A stretch of 37,302 nucleotides of DNA from Peptococcaceae bacterium (GCA_020054815.1 JAIHAN010000010.1:1-37302), one strand, 5' to 3'. Numbered from the stretch's first letter, positions 26,206 through 36,065 are shown. A program made the numbers and translations. Notes: generated from the letters alone by a model not told the origin.

Positions 26206-27276
26206 TTATATGAGCGGCAGACCGTTAGTGAGGCGCTGGCAAAGACGGGCCAGTTCATAATCATAGATTTCCCTCTTCAGTTGAACACTGCTGCGCCTGA
26301 CCCATTCCAGTATGAGTGAAGTATATTCCTCACGAATCCCCAGGTTTAATTCCTTTAATTTCGATATTACCGATCTTGATCCGGAATGTTTGCCCAGTAC
26401 CAGTTTTCTTGTCTGCCCCACCATCCCGGGGTCAAATGGTTCATATGTTAAAGGGTTCTTCTCAATACCATCGGCATGAATACCTGATTCATATTTAAAT
26501 ATGCTGGATCCTATTATGGCTTTGTTATTTTTAATGCATCGTTTACTTAGATCCTGGTATAACTTACTGAGGTGAGAAAACAAAGCTGTATCCCCTGGGA
26601 TCTCCACTTTTTTAATTACTTTTAATCCCATGACTAATTCTTCCAGAGCAGCAAACCCATAAAGACCGCCCATACCCGAAAAAGCTACGGTCACAAAATC
26701 TATTGTATCGCCTTTCCCCGTTAATTCCAGAGCTGTTGACGAAGCTAAATAATACCGGTTGTGGGGGCAAATATCCACTTTAACCTTTAACTTCCTCACT
26801 GCCTCCACAACCTGGTGCCATTCCGGAAGAAACGCGTGACTTAAACCTGAAATCCGTACTGCGTCTACCCAGCGCCAACCTGCATAGCCATTTATCAGCT
26901 CAAGCTTTTGTAAATCACCCGGTCCGGTGAATTCAAACTCCACAATGGCCTTCATCTTAATCCTGCTGAACCTTTTGGTCAATGTTTTATCCTGTACTAA
27001 ATCATAATCCATCACACAGTAAGGAAAGCGAGAACCCTTATATTTGTACAGATCCTCAGGTTTTTCCACTCTAAAAATAAAACTAACAGTGTTGGGTAAA
27101 TACTCCAGCACAGCCAGAGCGGAGCTGTTCACTTCAACATAGTCTACACCGCTCCTGGCCAGTATTAAAATGAACTCCTGTAACTCTCGACCAGTTATGT
27201 CACCGTTTGTTTTTAATAGTTCCGGAATAGTCCTGTCAATAATGAAGGAATAATGGTCACCTACTTTTACAGGCAT
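26206..27276 (-). CDS. nifV: Homocitrate synthase omega subunit (NifV-omega)
   Basis: The 356-residue protein is a degenerate DRE-TIM barrel plus the C-terminal subdomain. The N-terminal FIIDRTIPELLKTNGDITGR replaces the catalytic RDGEQ, so it should not be active alone. The later part has FVTVAFSGMGGLYGFAALEELV, SSIFKYESGIHADGIEKNPLTYEPFDPGMVG and KLVLGKHSGSRSVISKLKEL, the communication subdomain motifs (HADG, GKHSG). It lies 13 nt upstream of NifV-alpha; together they should form the enzyme that makes homocitrate. GAGGTGAAGATAA precedes the ATG. Confidence 0.88.
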   Translation of the reverse strand: MPVKVGDHYSFIIDRTIPELLKTNGDITGRELQEFILILARSGVDYVEVNSSALAVLEYLPNTVSFIFRVEKPEDLYKYKGSRFPYCVMDYDLVQDKTLTKRFSRIKMKAIVEFEFTGPGDLQKLELINGYAGWRWVDAVRISGLSHAFLPEWHQVVEAVRKLKVKVDICPHNRYYLASSTALELTGKGDTIDFVTVAFSGMGGLYGFAALEELVMGLKVIKKVEIPGDTALFSHLSKLYQDLSKRCIKNNKAIIGSSIFKYESGIHADGIEKNPLTYEPFDPGMVGQTRKLVLGKHSGSRSVISKLKELNLGIREEYTSLILEWVRRSSVQLKREIYDYELARLCQRLTNGLPLI

Positions 27277-27289
27277 TTATCTTCACCTC

Positions 27290-27940
27290 TTAGCTGCTGT
27301 CAGACCATGTTTTCTCAGGAACTCTCCTGGAGATGACGATTTTCATTTCCTGTTCATTGAGTTCCATAATCTCTTTGTCAAAATTACCTGCCAGTATTTC
27401 CCCTTCTAACCAAAGGGGAATGTGATTACACAAGACTTCCAGGGACTCAAATTCCCCTTTTCTGAGAAAAGGCAACAGGACCTGTTTGGAAGTTAACTGT
27501 GAGTCCTTTTTTTGAATCTCTTTAAGGGAAATAGTATAAACCCCCGGATAAACCTCAACGGGGAAAATACTCTTGGGGGATTTTCTCCGTTTCATTTTAT
27601 TACGTCTTTCCTCTTCCTCGCGGTGCCAGATATCTGTCAGGAATTCCTTTGGTTTGCCGCTGCACTCCCACACACTGCACTGCACTTTCTCCAGGATATA
27701 ATAAGGGATACCTACAATTGAACGTCCCACAAAGATTTTGCACTCATGTAGAAACATTATAATCTCCTGCATTTTCGTCCTCAAATCCTTGATACTAAGC
27801 ACTGCTTGCAGGCTGAAGTCTTTTTCCCTGGCAATACGCCATTGTCCCTTTTCTTTTTGATAAATAACCACCTTGCCTTTCTCATACAAAGATGCTGTTT
27901 CTCCATTTTCACCAAGGTATACCGCGATTTCGTCAGACAT
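27290..27940 (-). CDS. AnfO-family nitrogenase accessory protein
   Basis: The 216-residue protein starts at ATG 27940 with AAAGGGGGG upstream. Its first 100 residues match the AnfO pattern as I know it: EIAVYLGENGETASLYEKGKVVIYQKE, LRTKMQEIIMFLHECKIFVGRSIVGIPYYILEKVQCSVWECSG. AnfO was named from iron-only nitrogenase clusters, but the family also occurs beside Mo nif genes in Clostridia; no vnf or anf structural genes are in this window. The rest has a highly basic stretch (RKMKRRKSPKS) and a C-terminal domain with the CNHIPLWLEGEI segment. Role unknown; probably in metallocluster assembly or protection. Operon position is between nifB and nifV-omega. Confidence 0.65.
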   Translation of the reverse strand: MSDEIAVYLGENGETASLYEKGKVVIYQKEKGQWRIAREKDFSLQAVLSIKDLRTKMQEIIMFLHECKIFVGRSIVGIPYYILEKVQCSVWECSGKPKEFLTDIWHREEEERRNKMKRRKSPKSIFPVEVYPGVYTISLKEIQKKDSQLTSKQVLLPFLRKGEFESLEVLCNHIPLWLEGEILAGNFDKEIMELNEQEMKIVISRRVPEKTWSDSS

Positions 27941-28029
27941 CAATAATCCCCCCTTTCACAGACTACTTAAAAAGTTTTTCATCCCGGAACCCTATAATAC
28001 GAAAATATGCTGTTTAGGTTTTAGCATTA

Positions 28030-28920
28030 TTACGCTCCTTTCTGGACCTGTTCCGTAAATTCCAACGACCTGTCATTCCCCAGAAGACCAACGGCATCAG
28101 CCCTGCACTGCCTGCAGTGATACATTTGTAAGAGGTCAGTTTGACATTTTTTTCTCATTTCGTTGAGTTTGATAATATTAGTCTCAGGGTAATGCTCAAA
28201 ACTACTTCCCTTAGCGGGAATGAGAGGCATAATGTTGGTCATGAAGGCTCCCAAATCTCTCACTTTTCTAACAATGTCGGGAACATGATGATCATTGATA
28301 CCTTCAACCATGACTATATTTACTTTCACCAGTACACCGTGGTGTGAAAGGTAAGCAATACCCTCCAGTTGGTTACCGATTAGAATCTGTGCTGCTTCTT
28401 TACCCCAGTAACGACTGCCCTTATAGTTTACAAATTCATAAATTTTTGCCCCAATTTCCTGATCCAGGCAGTTTACAGTAACCGTTACATGTTTTAAACC
28501 CAGTCCAATTATTTCTGCGGCATACTCAGGGAGCATTAACCCGTTAGTGGATAAACAAAAAAGTATGTCAGGGTCTGACTTTTGAATCAAGTCGATAGTT
28601 TTTCTTACACTTGCCCAGTTAGCTAATGCATCACCAGGTCCGGCTATCCCAACTACGCTAAGATTCTCTATTCTTTCCTTAACTTTTTGGAATCTCAGTA
28701 AAGCTTCCATTGGATTTAATATTTCACTGGTTACCCCTGGCCGGCTTTCATGTAAACAGTCAAATTTTCGATTACAGTAATTACAGCTGATATTGCAGTG
28801 TGGCGCTACCGGTAGATGGAGCCTGGCGTATTTATGCTGTGCATCAAAAGAGTAACAAGGATGTTTACTGTTACTACTGTCGGTATTATTGTCTATGTTT
28901 CGTTTGCATGAGCATTGCAC
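28030..28920 (-). CDS. nifB: NifB, radical-SAM FeMo-cofactor precursor synthase
   Basis: The 296-residue protein (GTG 28920 with GAGGTG upstream) has the radical-SAM cluster motif CNISCNYCNRKFDC (Cys42, 46, 49), VVGIAGPGDALAN, and the C-terminal CRQCRADAVGLLGND motif that binds cluster precursors. It is the short, stand-alone form without the NifX domain; in C. pasteurianum NifB is fused to NifN, which is not the case here. A TTG at 28962 would add 14 residues and overlap nifN by 11 nt, so the GTG is preferred. It makes the NifB cofactor (an 8Fe-9S-C cluster) passed to NifEN. Confidence 0.92.
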   Translation of the reverse strand: MQCSCKRNIDNNTDSSNSKHPCYSFDAQHKYARLHLPVAPHCNISCNYCNRKFDCLHESRPGVTSEILNPMEALLRFQKVKERIENLSVVGIAGPGDALANWASVRKTIDLIQKSDPDILFCLSTNGLMLPEYAAEIIGLGLKHVTVTVNCLDQEIGAKIYEFVNYKGSRYWGKEAAQILIGNQLEGIAYLSHHGVLVKVNIVMVEGINDHHVPDIVRKVRDLGAFMTNIMPLIPAKGSSFEHYPETNIIKLNEMRKKCQTDLLQMYHCRQCRADAVGLLGNDRSLEFTEQVQKGA

Positions 28921-28951
28921 GTTCCTCACCTCAGTCCTGTTATTAGCTTTA

Positions 28952-30319
28952 CTAGCCGACAAAATATTTCCGGTAAAGAGAAGAGCGATAATTTTGATGT
29001 TTATTGTCCAGCAGGGTATTGGTGATACGGTCTAAAAAAGCCATGGTTCCCTGGTAACCCAGGGACAGGATACGCTGGCCTCCTACCTGGTCGTGGACTG
29101 GAAAGCCCACTCTCACCAGGGGTATCCCTTCTCTTTCCGTCAAATACCGGCCTTCGGAACTGCCTATAGCCAGGTTAACCTTCATTATTTTGCACTGCTC
29201 CCGGATATGGGCAAAATCTGTGTCATTGAGGAGAACATAATTACTGCCCCCTTCCTGCAGAGATTTGGCCAGCAGCGCACCCAGCCTCTCATTCCTGCTG
29301 CCCGTGGCAATTACAGCAGGGAAAATACCGTTTTCCAGACAGGTAGTGGATATGGCGTAGACCAGTTCCGTTTCCCCAAAGACAGCGCATCTTCCCTGAA
29401 AGTTATACTTGTGGGAATCAATCATACTGTCCAGGAGCCTGCCCCGCTCCAGTTCCAGGACTTTGGGGACACCTTTCCCTGTTATCTCTCCCAGCGTCTT
29501 AAGAAACAGGTCTGTATTTTCTATGCCCATGGGCAGGGGAAGTCTATAGAGGGGAACACCGTATTCATCTTCCAGGTATTTTCCCGCGGAAAGGCTGTCG
29601 TCGACGGTTATACCCAGTTCCACCGTAGCCATGGCTCCCGACATTGCCTTGATGTGGGCAAGAGGGGTACCCCCTTCGGGAATTTTGCGGTACAACCTGG
29701 AATAAGGGGCGTCTAAAGTATCGGAAAAATCCGGAAGAAGAATATAGCCAATATCCATCAGGCTTAATATCCTTTTTAGCTCCCTAATATCAGCAGGGCT
29801 GATATTAGGGATGATTACATTAATCCGGCTGTGTTTTTGCGTCTTCTTAGCCAGTTTGGCAACTATTCTTCTTATCGTAAGAAAATATCCCTCGGTATGA
29901 GTACCACCATAGCCAGGCGTAGGTACAGCTACCACTAAATCTTGGGACAGGTCCCTTTCTCTCACATATTCCTGGGCAATTCTTTCGATATCTTCACCAA
30001 TGGTTTCTGCCAGGCAGGTGGTGAGAATACCTATGAAATCCGGGTGATAGACCTTTCTAAGGTTATCCAGCCCTTTTTTCAGGTTTTCCTCCCCCCCGTA
30101 CACAGTACCTTTCTCATTGAGGGAAGAAGAAGCCACATCTACAGGTTCATTGAAATGTTCAGAGATATGCCTGCGCATATAAGTGCTGCAGCCTTGGGAA
30201 CCATGGATAATGACCATGGTTTTTTCAATACCTTTTAAGGCCAGAATTCCTCCCATAGGCATGCACATATTACAGGGATTTTCATTAACATTGCGGAAGT
30301 GAGTATTTGTTTCACTCAT
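28952..30319 (-). CDS. nifN: NifN, FeMo-cofactor scaffold beta-like subunit
   Basis: The 455-residue protein starts at ATG 30319 (AAGGTG upstream; the frame up to 30361 overlaps nifE). It shows NENPCNMCMPMGGILALKG, then HGSQGCSTYMRRHISEHFNEPVDVASSSL, GILTTCLAETIGEDI, VAVPTPGYGGTHTEGY and a C-terminal GYQGTMAFLDRITNTLLD, the NifN layout. In NifK the corresponding cysteines bind the P cluster. With NifE it forms the scaffold on which FeMo-co is completed. It is separated from nifE by 14 nt. Confidence 0.92.
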   Translation of the reverse strand: MSETNTHFRNVNENPCNMCMPMGGILALKGIEKTMVIIHGSQGCSTYMRRHISEHFNEPVDVASSSLNEKGTVYGGEENLKKGLDNLRKVYHPDFIGILTTCLAETIGEDIERIAQEYVRERDLSQDLVVAVPTPGYGGTHTEGYFLTIRRIVAKLAKKTQKHSRINVIIPNISPADIRELKRILSLMDIGYILLPDFSDTLDAPYSRLYRKIPEGGTPLAHIKAMSGAMATVELGITVDDSLSAGKYLEDEYGVPLYRLPLPMGIENTDLFLKTLGEITGKGVPKVLELERGRLLDSMIDSHKYNFQGRCAVFGETELVYAISTTCLENGIFPAVIATGSRNERLGALLAKSLQEGGSNYVLLNDTDFAHIREQCKIMKVNLAIGSSEGRYLTEREGIPLVRVGFPVHDQVGGQRILSLGYQGTMAFLDRITNTLLDNKHQNYRSSLYRKYFVG

Positions 30320-30333
30320 GAAAGCACCACACC

Positions 30334-31668
30334 TTAGACATATTTCCAGACCGGGGAGCAAACCGTAGAGTACACTTCCCGGGCAAAATTTACTGCCCCG
30401 TCAAACCCGCATAAAGGATGTTTCCGGTCATGGTTATGGTCAATAAAGGCTAGCCCCAATTTATAGGCCAGCGGCCTTTCCTTAACCCCACCTACCAGGA
30501 GATGAGCTCCTTTTTCCAAAGTAAATCTTTCGATTTCTGCCGGATTGGCATCATCCAGGATCACTGTGCCTTCTTCCACCAGGTCATTTATAGCTGCATA
30601 ATCTTCCGGTCCCCCCGTTTGGGTACCAATCATGACCACTTCAATACCCAATTCCTTAAACTGTTTGATGAGGGAAATAGCCTTAAATCCACCCCCCACA
30701 TAGACAGCGGCTTTCTTACCCTGGAGAGCCTTGCCATATTCCTGGATAACCGGTATGGTTTTTTCCATTTCGACCGCGATAAGTTCTTCTGTTTTTTCAT
30801 AAACCTCCTGGTCATTAATTGCCTTGGCTATCCTGCGTAAGGATTCCACTGTATCCTCAATGCCCACAAAAGAAACCCGGAGAAATGGTGTTCCATACTT
30901 TTCCTCAAATTTTTTGGCCAGGTACATCATAGAACCGGCACACTGGACAATATTAAGTGAAGCCTGGGTGGCAGTCTTTAAAGTCTCGTATTTGGCATCA
31001 CCGGTAAAGGCCACATTAAGCGCTAACCCCATGCGGTTCAGATATTCCTTAATAATCCAGGTTTCACCCGCCAGGTTGAAATCACCCATTAAGTTGAGAC
31101 AATTCTTTCTCTTCACGATTTTCTGCCCCCGCCGGGGCTCGATCAGCCGCAGGAGGCTGTCACAGGCAGCGCGGTAACCCATGGATTTATTTCCCACAAA
31201 ACCGCTGGACTGGACAGGAATAATTTCGATATTATGTTTTGCCGCCATGGCCCGGCATACCGCTTCTAAATCATCACCTATCACGCCCACGACACAGGTT
31301 GAGTAGACAAAAACTAACCTGGGCCTGTATTTCTGTACAAGTTCTTCAATGGCTTTTGTCAACTTCTTTTCCCCGCCAAAAATTACATCCTGTTCTTTCA
31401 AATCCGTAGAAAAACTGTTACGATACAGTTCTGAGCCACTGCTCAGGCTTCCCCGGATATCCCAGGTATAGCTGGCACAGCCAATAGAACCATGTACCAG
31501 ATGAACAGCATCCGTAATAGGATTAAGAACAACCCTGGCTCCACAATACACACAGGCCCTTTGACTTACCGCTCCGGAAATACTGTCTGTATCACACTTT
31601 AAAGCTTTACGTTGTTTACTTTTGGTATAAACAAAATCCTTTCTTTCCTCGATGGCCAAATCCAGCAT
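30334..31668 (-). CDS. nifE: NifE, FeMo-cofactor scaffold alpha-like subunit
   Basis: The 444-residue protein has CVYCGARVVLNPITDAVHLVHGSIGCASYTWDIRGS, FVYSTCVVGVIGDD and LNIVQCAGSMMYLAKKFEEKYGTPF, and ends in DHNHDRKHPLCGFDGAVNFAREVY, the NifE version of the C-terminal segment that in NifD carries the FeMo-co histidine. It therefore keeps the full alpha-type C-terminus that the neighbouring fused nifD-nifK gene has lost. It begins 29 nt after that gene with a weak ribosome site, so translation may depend on the upstream gene. Confidence 0.92.
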   Translation of the reverse strand: MLDLAIEERKDFVYTKSKQRKALKCDTDSISGAVSQRACVYCGARVVLNPITDAVHLVHGSIGCASYTWDIRGSLSSGSELYRNSFSTDLKEQDVIFGGEKKLTKAIEELVQKYRPRLVFVYSTCVVGVIGDDLEAVCRAMAAKHNIEIIPVQSSGFVGNKSMGYRAACDSLLRLIEPRRGQKIVKRKNCLNLMGDFNLAGETWIIKEYLNRMGLALNVAFTGDAKYETLKTATQASLNIVQCAGSMMYLAKKFEEKYGTPFLRVSFVGIEDTVESLRRIAKAINDQEVYEKTEELIAVEMEKTIPVIQEYGKALQGKKAAVYVGGGFKAISLIKQFKELGIEVVMIGTQTGGPEDYAAINDLVEEGTVILDDANPAEIERFTLEKGAHLLVGGVKERPLAYKLGLAFIDHNHDRKHPLCGFDGAVNFAREVYSTVCSPVWKYV

Positions 31669-31697
31669 ATTATCACGTCCATTTTCCCGTATTCACA

Positions 31698-34376
31698 TTA
31701 CATCACTAACTCCAGATCCTCATCGGCAGCATCACGGTCTGCTCTGTCCAGGAGGGCGCTGCTGATCATTTCAATTATGCGCATAGCCCCTTTATAGCCG
31801 ACAATAGGCAGATAGCTATGAACACTCCTGTCCAGGATAGGAAAGCCTATACGCACGAAGGGAATATCTTCCGCTCTGGCAATATACTTTCCATAGGTAT
31901 TGCCAATTAATAAGTGTACAGGTTCATTCTTTATCCACTGGTGCAGGGTAAAGAGATCTCCGGCTGCTTTTACCCTTCCTTCTATTCCGGCTTGTGCTAA
32001 CATTTCGCTTATTTCCTTTTCGAAGGCAGTACCAGGAGTACCTGTCAATACATGAATGGGCTGCATTCCTAAACTCAGAACAAATTCTGTTAAAGAAAGG
32101 ACGATGTCGGGGTCGCCAAAAATAGCCACTTTTTTTCCATGGAAGTGAAAGTGGGTATCCGTCATAATATCCACCAGTTGTCCCCTTTCCTCTTCCAATT
32201 CATAGGGAACTTCTTTTACAAATTGTTTGCGCAGCGTCATGAGCAAATCATCTGTAGCCCTAATCCCGATAGGTGTTTTCAATACTTTAGCAGGTACATT
32301 GCATTTTTTCTCCAGGAGGAAAGCGGCATCAGCCGAGGCAAAACTGCCCAGAGCTATGGTCAGCTTGGAATTCCCCGCATCTACCAGGTCTTCCACTTTC
32401 GTCCCTCCCCTGGGGTACATGGTAAACTCCCCGGTCATGGGAGAATCTACTACGCCAGAGGTATCAGGAAACATAATGAATTTTAATCCTATTAACTTAA
32501 GCATTCTCTTTATTTCTCTCATATCAGCGGGGTTAACAAAACCAGGTATGATGTTCACCTGTTCCTTTTTCTTTTCCCCGCTGGCTTTCGCCAGGTAATT
32601 CACCATACCTTTAGTCATGTTGGAAAAACCGGTGATATGGGAACCCACATAACTGGGGGTATTAGCATGGATGACCAGCTTCCCTTCCGGGATTTCTGCA
32701 GTACGAATAATACTGGGGATATCATCGCCTATAGTTTCTGATAAACAAGTGGTATGAATGGCTATTACATCGGGTTTATAAATGGTAAATACATTTTTAA
32801 TAGCAGTTTTTAGATTACTGCCACCCCCGAAAACAGAGGCACCTTCTGTGAAAGAACTGGTAGAAGCCATAATGGGGTCACGGAAGTGCCTGGTCAGATG
32901 CATCCGGTGATAAGAACAGCAGCCCTGAGACCCATGGCTGTGAGGAAGGCACTTATGAATACCCAGCGCCGCATACATGGCACCGATAGGCTGACAGGTT
33001 TTCGCCGGGTTGATAAATTCTTCCGTTTCATAATGATTTAGATCGTCCACAATAATGCTGCCATCTTTCATTTCTGTAATCATACCTGAATAATGGCTCA
33101 GGGGAATTCTCGCCTTCAGTTCTTCCATCTTGGCCGGGGATATTTTCAGCCTGAAATGCTTTTCATCAGGGACCACCTGAAGGTCAGGTATGTTTTTGGA
33201 GTCCGCATCAGGCTTTATAAAGGGGATAACCTGTCTGCCCTCATAATCATCACGGTGGGCAAACTCATAACCGGCGAGCACCGTCTCAATGCCTAATTCC
33301 GCAAACAACCCCTGGTAATGATGTCCCCGGGACCCCCCTACAAAGCAGAAAGCTGTTTTCCCCTGGCAAATTTTTCTGTACTGGTCCATCACCGGTTGAA
33401 TCCGGGCCAGTTCCCTGGCAATAACCTCTTCCGTCTTCTGCAGCAAATCAGGGTCGTCAAAATAGAGGGCCATATTTTTCAAAGAATCAATAGTGTTCTG
33501 AATCCCAATAAAGTTAACTTTTAGCCAGGGCGTACCGTATTTTGTCTCCAGCATTTCCGCTATATAGTTGATAGAACGATGACATTGGACCAGGTTCAAC
33601 TCCGCCACATGGGCGTTTTTTAATTCTTCGTAAGAACCATCCCCTGTCATCACGGAAATCACATGATAACCTATCTCCTCCAGGACCCTTTGAATCTCCC
33701 AGCCGTCTCCGCCAATGTTGTATTCTCCCAGGAGATTGATGGAATACCTGGCAGGGGCCTTCTCCATTTCCCCCTGTCCGATAACTTTCTCCATGAGGCC
33801 GTTGTTGGCAATATGGTGACCGGCAGATTGACTGACTCCTTTATAGCCTTCACAATTGAAAGCCAGTACTTGGATGCCGTGTCTTTTTTCAGCTGCTTTG
33901 GCCACTGCAGCCAAATCGTCCCCGATCAGCCCCACAGGGCAAGTGGCAGAAACAGTGATGGCATTGGGTTTAAAGATTTCCACCACTTCATCAATAACTT
34001 TGGCCAATTTTTTTTCCCCGCCAAAAACGATATCACTTTCCTGCATATCCGTGGAAACGCAATAATTGAGGTAATTCTTTTTTCCTTCTTCACTCTTGGC
34101 TTTGTTGCGGCGGGTACCCCAGGTATAGTAGGCACACCCTATGGGACCATGCACAATATGGACCATATCCTTTAAAGGACCCAGCACCACCCCTTTACAC
34201 CCGGCAAAGGCACAGCCGCGGTTAGTGATGATACCCGGTATTGTCCTGGTATTGGCTTCAATCTCCTGGTTATCTACGGAGGAATCTTTAATTAAAATGT
34301 GATTCTTACGATTTCTTTTTACCTTAGCCGGATACTGATCCAGTATCTTCTCCAGCATTTTTTCGTTTACTGCCAT
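31698..34376 (-). CDS. nifDK: NifD-NifK in-frame fusion lacking the NifD C-terminus
   Basis: A single 892-residue frame. Residues 1-455 are NifD: P-cluster cysteines in RGCAFAGC (Cys55), HGPIGCAYYTW (Cys81) and ATCPVGLIGDD (Cys146), and the FeMo-co cysteine in LVQCHRSINY (Cys265), with the clostridial insertion near residue 400. Residues 456-892 are NifK: INPAKTCQPIGAMYAALG (Cys461), HGSQGCCSYH (Cys486), HTTCLSETIGDD (Cys544) and a normal end. The joint is at EEFI|NPAK (plus 33012-33017). Compared with C. pasteurianum-type NifD, about 85-90 residues are missing, including the HSYDY-type segment with the FeMo-co histidine (His442 in Azotobacter) and the lysine near homocitrate; about 15-20 NifK N-terminal residues are also missing. 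GGAGGG precedes the ATG. As it stands it should not hold FeMo-co normally: a deletion, assembly error or new fusion. Confidence 0.9.
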   Translation of the reverse strand: MAVNEKMLEKILDQYPAKVKRNRKNHILIKDSSVDNQEIEANTRTIPGIITNRGCAFAGCKGVVLGPLKDMVHIVHGPIGCAYYTWGTRRNKAKSEEGKKNYLNYCVSTDMQESDIVFGGEKKLAKVIDEVVEIFKPNAITVSATCPVGLIGDDLAAVAKAAEKRHGIQVLAFNCEGYKGVSQSAGHHIANNGLMEKVIGQGEMEKAPARYSINLLGEYNIGGDGWEIQRVLEEIGYHVISVMTGDGSYEELKNAHVAELNLVQCHRSINYIAEMLETKYGTPWLKVNFIGIQNTIDSLKNMALYFDDPDLLQKTEEVIARELARIQPVMDQYRKICQGKTAFCFVGGSRGHHYQGLFAELGIETVLAGYEFAHRDDYEGRQVIPFIKPDADSKNIPDLQVVPDEKHFRLKISPAKMEELKARIPLSHYSGMITEMKDGSIIVDDLNHYETEEFINPAKTCQPIGAMYAALGIHKCLPHSHGSQGCCSYHRMHLTRHFRDPIMASTSSFTEGASVFGGGSNLKTAIKNVFTIYKPDVIAIHTTCLSETIGDDIPSIIRTAEIPEGKLVIHANTPSYVGSHITGFSNMTKGMVNYLAKASGEKKKEQVNIIPGFVNPADMREIKRMLKLIGLKFIMFPDTSGVVDSPMTGEFTMYPRGGTKVEDLVDAGNSKLTIALGSFASADAAFLLEKKCNVPAKVLKTPIGIRATDDLLMTLRKQFVKEVPYELEEERGQLVDIMTDTHFHFHGKKVAIFGDPDIVLSLTEFVLSLGMQPIHVLTGTPGTAFEKEISEMLAQAGIEGRVKAAGDLFTLHQWIKNEPVHLLIGNTYGKYIARAEDIPFVRIGFPILDRSVHSYLPIVGYKGAMRIIEMISSALLDRADRDAADEDLELVM

Positions 34377-34394
34377 GTTTCAACCCTCCAATGC

Positions 34395-34775
34395 TTAGAT
34401 TGCATCTATGCCACGTTCACCCGTTCTGACCCTTACTACATCCAGGATGGGCAGAACAAAGATTTTGCCGTCGCCGCTGTGGCCTTCCTGATTGACTTTA
34501 ATAATAGTCTCAATTACTTTCTGTACCTGGTCATCAGGTACGATAATATTCAGCATTCTCTTGGGTATCAGCCTGCTCCCCTGGGCTAAACCTTCGGCAA
34601 TTTTGCCTGCCACCTCTTCCGGTGCAGCCAGTTCATCAATAATGGAGTGAACATTAACCATTTTGCCCCGCCCCAATACCTTCCTTGCGGTCATAGAACT
34701 TATCCCCGCTTCGGCCAGAGCCTTCTTGGTAATATTTACCTTATTCATGCGGATGATAGCCATAACTTCTTTCAT
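34395..34775 (-). CDS. nifI2: NifI2, PII-like nitrogenase regulator
   Basis: The 126-residue PII-family protein has VMAIIRMNKVNITKKALAEAGISSMTARKVLGRGK, the T-loop region, RMLNIIVPDDQVQKVIETIIKVNQEGHSGDGKIFVLPI. ATG 34775 (AAGGGG 8 nt upstream) is the start; GTG 34784 is in frame. The nifI1-nifI2 pair between nifH and nifD is a mark of archaeal and clostridial nif operons. In methanogens NifI1/NifI2 bind the MoFe protein and inhibit it in response to ammonia through 2-oxoglutarate and ATP. Their target here would be the fused NifDK. Confidence 0.92.
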   Translation of the reverse strand: MKEVMAIIRMNKVNITKKALAEAGISSMTARKVLGRGKMVNVHSIIDELAAPEEVAGKIAEGLAQGSRLIPKRMLNIIVPDDQVQKVIETIIKVNQEGHSGDGKIFVLPILDVVRVRTGERGIDAI

Positions 34776-34787
34776 AACGGCCACCCC

Positions 34788-35114
34788 TTAGAGACCATTT
34801 TTGCCGCTGCTGATGGTGTACACTTCTTCTACAGGACTAACGAAAATTTTTCCGTCACCGTAATTGCCTTTTTCTCCGGTTTTAGCGTATTTAAGAATAA
34901 TATTTATCACATCTTCCTTGTCTTCATCCCTTACTACCATCATCAGCATTTCTTTAGGTATCTCATCATAAATCACATCCCCAATTCTGACTCCTTTCTG
35001 TTTACCCCGTCCTACCACATCTATTTTTGTAACGGCAGGAAACCCGGCGCTGTTTAGCTCAGCCAGAATGGTATTAGTTTTTTCCGGTCTAACAATGGCC
35101 CTGATCATTATCAT
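34788..35114 (-). CDS. nifI1: NifI1, PII-like nitrogenase regulator
   Basis: The 108-residue PII-family protein has MIRAIVRPEKTNTILAELNSAGFPAVTKIDVVGRGKQKG, MLMMVVRDEDKEDVINIILKYAKTGEKGNYGDGKIFVSPV, the PII C-loop motif G..GDGKIF being clear. AAGGAGGGG lies 7 nt before the ATG. It is 14 nt after nifH and 12 nt before nifI2. It acts with NifI2 in reversible inhibition of nitrogenase. Complete. Confidence 0.92.
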   Translation of the reverse strand: MIMIRAIVRPEKTNTILAELNSAGFPAVTKIDVVGRGKQKGVRIGDVIYDEIPKEMLMMVVRDEDKEDVINIILKYAKTGEKGNYGDGKIFVSPVEEVYTISSGKNGL

Positions 35115-35128
35115 TAGTTCACCCCTCC

Positions 35129-35968
<840 letters not shown>

Positions 35969-35997
35969 CTATCCTTTTAAATAAAATAATAGATATA

Positions 35998-36065
35998 GAA
36001 AAAGACGCTTTAACTGGCAGGAAAATCACCGTTTCCAGTTCTTTTCCTCTTGTTAAAGCGTCTTT
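35998..36065 (-). terminator. Attenuator-type terminator in the nifH leader
   Basis: In the minus-strand RNA, AAAGACGCTTTAAC (36065-36052) pairs with its perfect complement GTTAAAGCGTCTTT (36014-36001), with an inner AGGAAAA/TTTTCCT-type stem, and ends in TCTTTTTC. It lies upstream of the nifH start, so it must be bypassed for nif expression. Its 5' arm is shared with hairpin P2 of the element at 36055-36101. Confidence 0.85.
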
